64,000 bases of DNA, taken from assembly GCA_964583165.1 (NCBI GenBank), contig CAZOVK010000001.1, forward strand, positions 1 to 64,000, written 5' to 3'. How positions within the stretch are numbered: position 1 is the stretch's first letter; every line of letters starts with the position of its first letter. Source of the DNA: CAZOVK01 sp964583165. GTDB taxonomy: Bacteria; Bacillota; Clostridia; Lachnospirales; WRAX01. Shown here in pieces: positions 43,481 to 50,917 of this stretch. The notes under the pieces were generated by a model. That model worked only from the letters and a program-made list of their open reading frames with translations, was not told the origin of the DNA and did no database searches. Position numbers and translations under genes: made by a program.

Positions 43481-44320
43481 ATGGAAATAATGGGCATAAT
43501 ATTCCCTGTAATGGTTATCGGCGGACTGGGTGTTCTATTAGGCGCGGCGCTCGGTGTCGCGGGGAAATTATTGGCTGTAGAAACTGACCCACGTGTTGCG
43601 CTGGTTCGTGACGCGTTGCCGGGGGCGAATTGCGCAGGTTGTGGTTACACGGGCTGTGACGCGTTCGCATCGGCTGTGGTTGAGGGTAAGGCAAAGGTCA
43701 GCGGTTGCCCCGTTGGTGGGGCGGCTTGCGCCGAGAAGATAGCGAGTGTCATGGGCGTAGATGCGAACGCCGACGAGCGCATGGTGGCGTTCGTGAAATG
43801 CAAGGGCGATTGTAATGTCGCGGTTTATCGCTATGACTATCGCGGGATAGAGGACTGCAACGCGGTAATGATGTTGCCGGGGAGCGGTTCAAAGAGCTGT
43901 CAATATGGCTGTGTGGGCAACGGCAGTTGCGCCGCTCGTTGCCAGTTTGGCGCGATAACGATAAAAGACGGTATCGCCAAGGTTGACCCCGAGAAATGTA
44001 CGGCTTGTACCATGTGTATCAACACATGCCCACGAAACTTAATTGAGCTGGTTCCCGCGAGCAAGGTTGTGCGCGTGAACTGCCAATCCAAGGACCCCGG
44101 GCGTGAGGTTAAACAACATTGTATAGTCGGCTGTATCGGTTGTAAACTTTGTGAGCGCGCCTGCAAGTATGACGCGATTCACGTTGCGGATAATATCGCG
44201 CATGTTGATTACGATAAGTGTACTTTGTGTGGCGAATGTGTGAAGAAATGCCCGGTAAAGGTCATTGATGTGGTTGGAAAACTACCCAATGAACTTGCGC
44301 TAGAATCGGGCGGTAGATAA
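43481..44320 (+). CDS. rnfB: Rnf complex subunit B, multi-cluster ferredoxin type
   Basis: A 279-residue electron-entry subunit with an N-terminal membrane helix and several Fe-S sites: NCAGCGYTGCDAF with a later Cys (the Fe-S domain shared with acetyl-CoA synthase enzymes), then Cys-rich stretches CQYGCVGNGSCAARC, CTACTMCINTCP, CIVGCIGCKLCERAC and CTLCGECVKKCP. RnfB takes electrons from reduced ferredoxin. It is the last rnf gene, as in clostridia, and a hairpin follows 26 bases after the stop. Confidence 0.97.
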   Translation: MEIMGIIFPVMVIGGLGVLLGAALGVAGKLLAVETDPRVALVRDALPGANCAGCGYTGCDAFASAVVEGKAKVSGCPVGGAACAEKIASVMGVDANADERMVAFVKCKGDCNVAVYRYDYRGIEDCNAVMMLPGSGSKSCQYGCVGNGSCAARCQFGAITIKDGIAKVDPEKCTACTMCINTCPRNLIELVPASKVVRVNCQSKDPGREVKQHCIVGCIGCKLCERACKYDAIHVADNIAHVDYDKCTLCGECVKKCPVKVIDVVGKLPNELALESGGR

Positions 44321-44346
44321 ACCATCCGCTTGTTGATAAGAAAAGG

Positions 44347-44372
44347 AAATGCCCCCGTGCGCGGGGGCATTT
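44347..44372 (+). terminator. GC-rich hairpin at the end of the rnf genes
   Basis: An 11-base perfect stem (AAATGCCCCCG with its complement) and loop TGCG follows rnfB. Only three T come after the stem, so termination may be partial. The stem covers a possible GTG start (44357) and the upstream region of the exporter gene, so it could also act on that gene's translation. Confidence 0.68.
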
Positions 44373-44380
44373 GGTATACT

Positions 44381-45217
44381 ATGGACTTTACAGAAATTTT
44401 GACAGATTCCGTCATGGATACGCTTAAAATGTTACCGATTTTGTTCGCCGTGTATCTGCTTTTGGAGTACCTCGAACACAAAGCCACGGCGACGGTTGTT
44501 TTTCGGTTTTCGCGAGGTAGGTTCGCGCCGTTTTTCGGCGCGATAGGCGGTTTAATCCCGCAATGTGGCGTGTCGGCCGCGGCGGCGGGGTTATTTACGC
44601 GTGGCGCGATAACGGCGGGTACGTTGATAGCGGTATTTCTTGCCACTTCTGACGAGGCACTGCCGATTTTGCTGTCTGCTTCTTGTAATGTCGGGATTGT
44701 AGCGGTTATTCTGTTGGGAAAACTCGTTGTTGGGACGATTGCGGGCATTTTGATTGATTTTCTGTGGCGACAAAAGGTTGTGATGACTGAAACACCCGCC
44801 GAAACGGAAGCTGTGACAGCGCCATTGCGCTTGACCGCAATAGCCAAAGAAGCTTTAACGCGGACAATTCACATAGGGCTTTATGTGTTAGCCATCATTT
44901 CGGTTATCAACATAACCGTCAGTGCCATAGGTGAAGAGCGTTTGAGCTCGATACTCATGGCAGGCAACCCCTTTTTACCATTTATTACAGGTTTAGTCGG
45001 TTTGGTTCCAAGTTGCGCGGTGTCGGTTTTGCTGACTGAATTACTCGTGGCGGGGCAAATCCCGCTAGGGGCGGCGTTTTCGGGGCTGTGTACGGGGACG
45101 GGCTTTGGGCTGTTGATACTGTTCAAGCAGACGGACATAAAAAGGAGCGTGACTATTCTCACGCTCACGTATTTATCGGGTTCAGTCGCTGGCTTGCTCA
45201 TCGGATTGGTTGTTTAA
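44381..45217 (+). CDS. Putative 10-TM heavy-metal exporter (ArsP_2 type)
   Basis: A 278-residue polytopic membrane protein in two halves of about five helices, each with a matching motif: GLIPQCGVSAAAAGLFTRG and GLVPSCAVSVLLTELLVAG, an inverted-repeat sign with one Cys per half. A hydrophilic loop (about 130-150) separates the halves. It fits the putative 10TM heavy-metal exporter/manganese transporter family (PF11449 from memory). The ATG at 44381 matches the family's N-terminus; GTG at 44357 has a better ribosome site but lies in the hairpin loop. A TATACT directly before the ATG may be a chance match. Confidence 0.72.
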   Translation: MDFTEILTDSVMDTLKMLPILFAVYLLLEYLEHKATATVVFRFSRGRFAPFFGAIGGLIPQCGVSAAAAGLFTRGAITAGTLIAVFLATSDEALPILLSASCNVGIVAVILLGKLVVGTIAGILIDFLWRQKVVMTETPAETEAVTAPLRLTAIAKEALTRTIHIGLYVLAIISVINITVSAIGEERLSSILMAGNPFLPFITGLVGLVPSCAVSVLLTELLVAGQIPLGAAFSGLCTGTGFGLLILFKQTDIKRSVTILTLTYLSGSVAGLLIGLVV

Positions 45218-45254
45218 CCCCAGACGAGCGGCAACCTTGAGAGTTAACAGAATA

Positions 45255-46169
45255 CTAACCCCACAAACTCTCGGGATATACCCCTTGTTCAATTAGTCGC
45301 GTGATTGCGCCTTGAACCATGGGCATATCCTCTTTATATGTGAAGCCGTACCAGCTATCATTTGTGGGGAGCACCTTCATTCGGGCACGTCCGGTTTCTA
45401 ATAGGCGCATGACAGCCCACGGCAAATAAAATTCTGCCGTCTGGATAGTCGCGGCGTTGTTCTCAAGAAACTCCGCGAAAAGGCGTTTTGTTTCAGTGGT
45501 ATAGCTAGGTTGAAACCCGAACGCATTCAAGCTTACAACCGTTTCGGGTGATAGCGGTTTATAATGCTCACCATCTTCGGTATAACAAATCTCACCGCCG
45601 CGTGTTTCGATACGCTTGTATTCCTCAATGCCTGTCAGAAAGTCGTTCGCGTCTAGCTCACAAACCCCACGTGACACACTACCACTCTCACTAACCGTGT
45701 TCTTAACCTTATAACCCACCATGCAATACTGCGCGAAGTGCGGCGTGTCAGGGTTCTCAGACAGATAACCGAAAATCTGGTAAAACGCCTCTCGCCCATA
45801 GAAATCATCAGCGTTAATTAGCATGAACGGTTCATTAACGATACCGTCACAGCACATGGCGGCGTGGGCGGTTCCCCAAGGCTTTTTGCGCCCCTCGGGC
45901 ACAGTAAAACCCAATGGCACATTATTTATATCTTGATAGATAAACTCAAACGGTATCGCGTCACCTATTCTATCCGTCACACGCGCCCGGAAGTCCGCCT
46001 CCATCTCGCGCTTTATGATGAAATAAACCTTTGAAAACCCTGCCTTCATAGCGTCATACACAGAAAACTCGGCAATCGTTTCGCCGCTTAGCCCGACAGG
46101 CTCCATCTGTTTAAGCCCGCCAAAGCGGCTACCCATGCCCGCCGCCATAATTACTAGTGAAACGCCCAT
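45255..46169 (-). CDS. Sugar-nucleotide-type nucleotidyltransferase
   Basis: A 304-residue protein with the nucleotidyltransferase signature VIMAAGMGSRFGGLKQ at the N-terminus and the metal-binding Asp pair in LINADDFYG. The family transfers NMP to a sugar or alcohol phosphate. The C-terminal half has no hexapeptide repeats, so it is not a GlmU-like acetyltransferase. The exact substrate is not clear. The ATG at 46169 has GGGGGATGGG upstream. It is 31 bases after an unknown helical protein and may share its transcript. Confidence 0.85.
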   Translation of the reverse strand: MGVSLVIMAAGMGSRFGGLKQMEPVGLSGETIAEFSVYDAMKAGFSKVYFIIKREMEADFRARVTDRIGDAIPFEFIYQDINNVPLGFTVPEGRKKPWGTAHAAMCCDGIVNEPFMLINADDFYGREAFYQIFGYLSENPDTPHFAQYCMVGYKVKNTVSESGSVSRGVCELDANDFLTGIEEYKRIETRGGEICYTEDGEHYKPLSPETVVSLNAFGFQPSYTTETKRLFAEFLENNAATIQTAEFYLPWAVMRLLETGRARMKVLPTNDSWYGFTYKEDMPMVQGAITRLIEQGVYPESLWG

Positions 46170-46200
46170 AGAGGCCCATCCCCCATTCAATGTGCTAAAA

Positions 46201-47562
46201 CTAGCGGAAGTTCGCGTCTTCCGTGTTATCTTCGTCATCATAAAGTCTCATGAGGACATTATAGAGTTGCCAGTCTTCCAGTTCGTCAAGCTCTTTGCGG
46301 ACATATGTCAAAAACTCATCGGTGCTTAACATACAGGGCAACTCGCGCATGAAGTGGCGACGTAATATGCGGCGGTGCTTGGGCGAAATGCCGTTATGCG
46401 CCAATTTGATGAACATAATGAAATCGTTAATCTGTTCATCGCGTGGCTTCTTAGCCTCCTGCGGTGTGGGGCGCCCCAAAATCTGCGGCATCTCCATAAG
46501 GCGGCGGCTCCCCAATACACGGAAGCCTTCCAGTAAGGCGCGTGTCCTCTCGTCCGGGTCTTTGACACGCCCCGATTCCCGAACAATATAGTCTATGAGC
46601 GAACCCAGATTATCGCTATTCTTATCAAGCAAACCCTCTAAGCGCTCAGCCGCCGCCGTCGCTATCGGGTTATCCTCTCTAGTATTCAACTCAATCGCGG
46701 CGAAAAACGCGTCCTTGGCTACCTTATCGGCGAACATATTGCCTGTGCCATACTCGGCGGCGGTTCTGATACTCTGCGCCAGCTCCCAAAGTTGCGCGGT
46801 GGCCTCAGCATATTCGGCCATACGTATCGCGAACTTCTCTATCTTATCGATATGAGCAGAAAAATCGTCCTCGTCCAGCTCGCCCCAGTTGGCATTCATC
46901 ATTTCTTCAATCAAACGCGCCTCGTCGGGCAACAACTTGCCGTAGGTGTTACTCTTCATAGGCGCATAAAGCGATTTAAGCAACTTAATCAGCGAAGCCA
47001 GCCCCGCCGTATCAACATCGGGCGGCATTGAAGCCATAACGCCCGTTACATGCTCATAAAATTTCTCACTCGTCATGCGAACGGGCAGACAGCCAATCAT
47101 ATGCCCCATAGCAAACGGCACGGCTTGTGGCATTCTCGACGCCGTTTCATTTAACGCTTTCACAAACTCATTGTAGACAAAATCGGGTTTGACCTGATCC
47201 TTACCGTCCTCGCCCGCGGCGTGAAACATCTCCATGGCGGAAAACGACTCTAAATCGTCGTCAATAAGCTCTGACATATCCATATAAGATTTTATGGCCT
47301 CACAGTAGTCAAGCGTAAGCCGCTCAACACGTTCAATCACTTTCATATCAACTTCTAGCTCATCCGCGATTCTCCGCGCACATTCAAACAAATCATCGGC
47401 CGCCTTGAGTAATTCCGTGGGGTAGCCCGAAGTTTCCAATCGCTTTCGCGCACATTTTTGGTCGATTATATAACCCGAAAGCCGCAATGCGTTATCCGTA
47501 CAAAGTGCGGTCACGGCATCAACAAGCTTTTGCGTAAATTTCTCCATTCCTTTCTTGAACAC
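46201..47562 (-). CDS. Helical protein of unknown function
   Basis: A 453-residue soluble protein that I do not recognise. It is almost wholly helical and acidic, with no signal peptide, membrane helix or clear catalytic motif. Segments such as MIGCLPVRMTSEKFYEHV, RRLMEMPQILGRPTPQEA and HRRILRRHFMRELP might be family marks. The start is GTG at 47562 with AAGGAGG eight bases upstream; a later ATG at 47547 has worse spacing. It precedes a nucleotidyltransferase. The helical-repeat look suggests a scaffold or protein-interaction role, but there is no direct evidence. Confidence 0.72.
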   Translation of the reverse strand: MFKKGMEKFTQKLVDAVTALCTDNALRLSGYIIDQKCARKRLETSGYPTELLKAADDLFECARRIADELEVDMKVIERVERLTLDYCEAIKSYMDMSELIDDDLESFSAMEMFHAAGEDGKDQVKPDFVYNEFVKALNETASRMPQAVPFAMGHMIGCLPVRMTSEKFYEHVTGVMASMPPDVDTAGLASLIKLLKSLYAPMKSNTYGKLLPDEARLIEEMMNANWGELDEDDFSAHIDKIEKFAIRMAEYAEATAQLWELAQSIRTAAEYGTGNMFADKVAKDAFFAAIELNTREDNPIATAAAERLEGLLDKNSDNLGSLIDYIVRESGRVKDPDERTRALLEGFRVLGSRRLMEMPQILGRPTPQEAKKPRDEQINDFIMFIKLAHNGISPKHRRILRRHFMRELPCMLSTDEFLTYVRKELDELEDWQLYNVLMRLYDDEDNTEDANFR

Positions 47563-47622
47563 AAATAAAACCTCCTTCGTATTGCTTCTATAATAACACA
47601 GAATGAGGTTTTTATAAAGAGG

Positions 47623-47658
47623 AAAACAAAAACCGGGCACGTTTCCGTCTGCCCGGTT
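47623..47658 (-). terminator. Rho-independent terminator after ridA
   Basis: Read on the minus strand, AACCGGGCA and TGCCCGGTT form a 9-base stem around a 10-base loop, followed by TTTTTGTTTT. It lies 11 bases past the ridA stop. Confidence 0.9.
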
Positions 47659-47668
47659 CTAATAATCA

Positions 47669-48049
47669 TTACTTGCGGTAAGCCACAGCCTCAACCTCAA
47701 CAATCACGTCCATAGGCAGTTTAGCGGCCTGTATGCACGAACGTGCGGGTGGGTTTTCGGGGAAGTATGTAGCATAGACAGCGTTAAACGCCGCGAAATC
47801 GTCCATATTCTTTAAGAAGCATGTGGTTTTGATAACGTCAGCCATCGTAACGCCGGCTTGTTCAAGAATGGCCTTGACATTCTCCATGACCTGTTTAGAA
47901 GCCGCTGAAATCTCGGTTTCCATGACCTTGGTTTGGGGGTTTAGCGGCATTTGCCCAGACGTGTAAACGAGATTGCCGACGCTGATACCCTGTGAATACG
48001 GCCCGATAGCGGCGGGAGCGTTCTGAGTGGCGACTACTGTTTTTTCCAT
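47669..48049 (-). CDS. ridA: RidA family enamine/imine deaminase
   Basis: A 126-residue protein of the RidA/YjgF family, which hydrolyses reactive 2-aminoacrylate and related imines made by PLP enzymes. Family stretches include IGPYSQGISVGNLVYTSGQ, FLKNMDDFAAFNAVYATYF and the Arg in PPARSCIQAAKLP that binds the carboxylate of the substrate. The C-terminal VEVEAVAY is typical. ATG at 48049 behind GGAGGAG. It is a single-gene unit with a terminator. Confidence 0.94.
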   Translation of the reverse strand: MEKTVVATQNAPAAIGPYSQGISVGNLVYTSGQMPLNPQTKVMETEISAASKQVMENVKAILEQAGVTMADVIKTTCFLKNMDDFAAFNAVYATYFPENPPARSCIQAAKLPMDVIVEVEAVAYRK

Positions 48050-48083
48050 GATTATCTCCTCCGTAATATACTGTTGTGTAATC

Positions 48084-48092
48084 ATTATAACA
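48084..48092 (-). promoter_or_regulatory. Extended -10 promoter of ridA
   Basis: On the minus strand TGTTATAAT gives a perfect TATAAT with the TG of an extended -10, about 35 bases before the ridA ATG. The -35 region is weak (TAGCTA at 17 bases). Confidence 0.6.
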
Positions 48093-48110
48093 CTATTCAT
48101 GCCTCTTAGC

Positions 48111-48139
48111 TAGACATTTGAGCCGAAAAACGATATAAT
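48111..48139 (+). promoter_or_regulatory. Sigma-A promoter for the 2H phosphoesterase/GNAT pair
   Basis: TAGACA (48111-48116) and a perfect TATAAT (48134-48139) are exactly 17 bases apart. The predicted start near 48146 gives a 17-base leader. The -35 abuts the upstream part of the divergent ridA promoter. Confidence 0.75.
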
Positions 48140-48162
48140 AACTCTAAAAAGTGAAGGGGATT

Positions 48163-48675
48163 ATGATGGCAGATAAGGAATTGTATTTAATCGCGCAATT
48201 TGACGAAAAAACAGATAGCATACTTTCTTCATACTATAAAACGCTTCAAAAGCGCGGTTTTATTGGGCATCAAACAAAGGGCATACCGTATCATTTGACG
48301 TTAGGGCAGTTTGATGTATGCGAGGAAGAACGCGTGGTTGGCATCATGGAAGCCGTGAGTAATGAAATATCAGAGATAGAAATCAGATTGGACCATATCG
48401 GTGTGTTCGGGTTGGGCGTATTGTTTATTGAGCCTAATGTAAATATCGAGTTGTTAGAACTGCACAGGCGATTCTTCCCTGAGTCGGGGAGCGGTTTTCA
48501 CGGTTGGGCGGCACACGCGACTATGTTGATTGACGAGCCTGATTGTATTGTTGAAGCGTTGAGGGTTCTTGCGGGTGAGTTCGAGCCGATAAACGCAAAG
48601 ATTCAGAGTATCGTGCTGTTGGAGTGCTTCCCTCCGCGGTTGATTATTCAGCGCGAATTGAAGCCCCTATGTTGA
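48163..48675 (+). CDS. 2H phosphoesterase (2'-5' RNA ligase-like) protein
   Basis: A 170-residue protein with the two H-x-T motifs that define the 2H superfamily: YHLTLGQF and HATMLI (the second with its preceding GFHGWAA). The family opens or forms 2'-5' and cyclic phosphodiester bonds in RNA or nucleotides. The substrate is unknown. The ATG codons at 48163 and 48166 share AAGGGGA upstream; either may be used. The last codons overlap the start of a GNAT gene by 7 bases. Confidence 0.83.
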   Translation: MMADKELYLIAQFDEKTDSILSSYYKTLQKRGFIGHQTKGIPYHLTLGQFDVCEEERVVGIMEAVSNEISEIEIRLDHIGVFGLGVLFIEPNVNIELLELHRRFFPESGSGFHGWAAHATMLIDEPDCIVEALRVLAGEFEPINAKIQSIVLLECFPPRLIIQRELKPLC

Positions 48676-49112
48676 TATACGCGCTGAAATACGGTGACAA
48701 TCTTTGGGAAGAAACCGCACGTTACGCCGATAACTGTTCATGGCAGGCAGGCCCGTATCTTGCCAAACAAATGAGGAACAACGTGTTTTCTGATTGGGAG
48801 CGGGTATTTGTCGGGGTTTATGAAGCAGAAATATGCTGTTACTGCACGCTTTCAAAGACCGATTGCATTCCCGATGTCGATTATTCACCATTCATCGGCT
48901 TCATGTTTGTCGGCGAAGAACATCGCGGTCAGCGATTTAGCCAACGACTCATTGAGTTCGCCATGGAATATGCGCGGTCATTGGGTTTTGAACGCGTTTA
49001 TCTTGCCAGTGACGAGAAAGGGTTATACGAAAAATACGGCTTCATGAAGATTGCCGACAAACAGGATTACAGCGGGCGCATGGAGCAGATTTTTACACGC
49101 GAAACAGTTTAG
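48669..49112 (+). CDS. GNAT-family N-acetyltransferase
   Basis: A 147-residue acetyltransferase. The acetyl-CoA-binding stretch is EEHRGQRFSQRLIEFAMEYA, matching Q/RxxGxG/A with one change (GQRFSQ), and LYEKYGFMKI is the usual late motif. A substrate-side Asp/Tyr region (PDVDYSPFIGFMFV) precedes it. The start overlaps the stop of the 2H protein gene, so the two are made from one transcript. Acceptor molecule unknown. Confidence 0.82.
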   Translation: MLIYALKYGDNLWEETARYADNCSWQAGPYLAKQMRNNVFSDWERVFVGVYEAEICCYCTLSKTDCIPDVDYSPFIGFMFVGEEHRGQRFSQRLIEFAMEYARSLGFERVYLASDEKGLYEKYGFMKIADKQDYSGRMEQIFTRETV

Positions 49113-49163
49113 CAAAACACATCAAGATTTCAAACCGCCTTTTCGCTATAATAGCAGACAGAG

Positions 49164-50078
49164 GTGATAGTTACGGAAAAGTTCGAGAACGTGGAAGCTG
49201 TTGACCGTATGCAGGTTTACATCAAGGAGAATCTGACGGACGAAATCACGCTGGTGGGGCTTGCGCGGGCGGCGGGGTATTCCCCGTTTCACTCAGCGCG
49301 GTTATTCAAGGAGATGCTGGGGGTCACGCCTTTTGAGTATATAAGGCGTTTAAGACTCAGCGAGTCCGCGCTCCGTTTGCGTGATGAGGACGTGAGGGTT
49401 CTCGATGTCGCGCTGGACTTCATGTTCGGCACGCACGAGGGCTTCACGCGGGCATTCGCCAAGGAGTTCGGCGTGCGCCCAAAGGAATACGCAAAACGCC
49501 CCGTTCCGATTAAGCTGTTCATACCGTTCAGCGTGCGTTACTATTACCAATACAAAAATAGAAAAGGGGATGTGTTTATGGAGAAATCACCACAGGCAAT
49601 TTTCGTGCAGATTATGGAACGCGCCGCGCGAAAGCTTATCTTGAAACGTGGGGTTAAGGCGGAAGACTATTTTTCGTATTGTGAAGAGGCGGGTTGTGAC
49701 GTTTGGGGCACGCTCTGTAGCGTCAAGGAGGCCTTGAATGAGCCAATGGGCATGTGGCTGCCCGAGGGTATGAGGTCAAACGGAACGTCATTGTATGTTC
49801 AGGGTGTTGAAGTACCCGCGGATTATAGCGGTCTTGTGCCCGAGGGTTTCGAAATTATCGACCTAAAGCCCTGTCTTATGATGATTTTTCAGGGACCGCC
49901 GTATGACGACGAGCACTTTTGCGAAGCTATAACCAATCTCGGTGAGCAGATAAAGTTGTTCAACCCGAACACTTACGGTTATGAATGGGCAGATGAGGAC
50001 GCGCCGCGCTTCCAGTTTGAGCCTTGGGGTTATCGCGGGTATATCGAGGGGCGGCCTGTTAGGGCTATCAAGAAGTAA
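49164..50078 (+). CDS. AraC-family regulator with GyrI-like effector domain
   Basis: A 304-residue regulator with an N-terminal pair of AraC helix-turn-helices (about 10-115; LVGLARAAGYSPFHSARLFKE and LDVALDFMFGTHEGFTRAFAKEFGVRPKEY) and a C-terminal GyrI-like/effector-binding domain (about 135-300). This SoxS-Rob-like layout is common in drug- or metabolite-sensing regulators. The GTG at 49164 overlaps its own GAGGTG, and TATAAT at 49147-49152 puts the transcript start only a few bases before it, so translation may be leaderless or begin at ATG 49209. No target gene is adjacent. Confidence 0.88.
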   Translation: MIVTEKFENVEAVDRMQVYIKENLTDEITLVGLARAAGYSPFHSARLFKEMLGVTPFEYIRRLRLSESALRLRDEDVRVLDVALDFMFGTHEGFTRAFAKEFGVRPKEYAKRPVPIKLFIPFSVRYYYQYKNRKGDVFMEKSPQAIFVQIMERAARKLILKRGVKAEDYFSYCEEAGCDVWGTLCSVKEALNEPMGMWLPEGMRSNGTSLYVQGVEVPADYSGLVPEGFEIIDLKPCLMMIFQGPPYDDEHFCEAITNLGEQIKLFNPNTYGYEWADEDAPRFQFEPWGYRGYIEGRPVRAIKK

Positions 50079-50088
50079 AAGAATAATA

Positions 50089-50120
50089 GCAAAAAGACAC
50101 GGCTTGACCGTGTTTTTTGC
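50089..50120. terminator. Bidirectional terminator between convergent genes
   Basis: ACACGG and CCGTGT form the core stem around CTTGA, extended by A/T tracts (GCAAAAA on the left, TTTTTTGC on the right). It lies between the AraC-type gene and the response regulator gene, 3 bases from the latter's stop. Confidence 0.88.
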
Positions 50121-50122
50121 GC

Positions 50123-50917
50123 TCAATTCACCCTGCTGTCTAGGTATCCTATAGTGAACTCAGCCCACGTGTAGTTAGACATAAACTCACCCGTGTATGA
50201 ATTGACGGCGTTCGTGTCGTACTGTAAAAACTTATAGTAATCACAGTCGAGTTTTGAGATGTCAACCGAAAGGCTGTTGTATTTCTTGATGATTAAGTCG
50301 TTAATGCCGTGTTTTGAGAGTTGTTTCAGCATGGAAGCAATAACTGTTTGCATCTGTTTTTGAACGGATAGGCAGTACTCTTGGTCTTCAAACAAAACGG
50401 CCGCTAACTCACGGATTGTACAACTCCCGCCGCGTTTGTGAATAAGATATGCCAGCAATTCCTTGGATTTACTGCGGGAAAAGTGTATGGGCTTACCGTC
50501 TGCGAAAATGTCAAAGTTACCAAAACACTGAACCTTGATTAGGTTCCCGTTTTTATGTTCTATTGGCGCGCGGAGGTTCTCCAGTACCAGCCTTATGTCG
50601 TCTGGTTTCACGGGTTTTAGCAGGTAACCGCTCGCGAAAATTGAGAACGCGTCAACGGCATATTCCGAAAAGCCCGTCACAAATATAATGTTTGTCCTTG
50701 GGTTTATGCCTTTGAGCCGTTTGGCAAGTTCAAGCCCATTCATAACGCTCATCTCAATATCCAAGAAGGCTACGTCAACGGGGTTCTTCTCTGCGTAATC
50801 AATCGCTTTGAGAGGCGCTCTGAAGCCTTGAATCACTTCGTTGGGGCAGACGGCTGAGATTGCTTCGACAAGCCCTTTAAGCGCATACTGTTCGTCATCT
50901 GTAGCGATTATATTCAT
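50123..50917 (-). CDS. Response regulator with SARP-like winged-helix output
   Basis: A 264-residue regulator. Receiver at 1-120 (TDDEQ acidic pair, Asp in VAFLDIEMSVMNG, Lys in LLKPVKPDD). The output domain (about 130-250) begins IKVQCFGNFDIFADGKPIHF and SKSKELLAYLIHKRGG, the pattern of OmpR/SARP-type winged helices in Firmicutes regulators. It overlaps the stop codon of the sensor kinase by 4 bases (ATGA), so the two form a pair. ATG at 50917 has AAGGAGG. Target unknown. Confidence 0.9.
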   Translation of the reverse strand: MNIIATDDEQYALKGLVEAISAVCPNEVIQGFRAPLKAIDYAEKNPVDVAFLDIEMSVMNGLELAKRLKGINPRTNIIFVTGFSEYAVDAFSIFASGYLLKPVKPDDIRLVLENLRAPIEHKNGNLIKVQCFGNFDIFADGKPIHFSRSKSKELLAYLIHKRGGSCTIRELAAVLFEDQEYCLSVQKQMQTVIASMLKQLSKHGINDLIIKKYNSLSVDISKLDCDYYKFLQYDTNAVNSYTGEFMSNYTWAEFTIGYLDSRVN

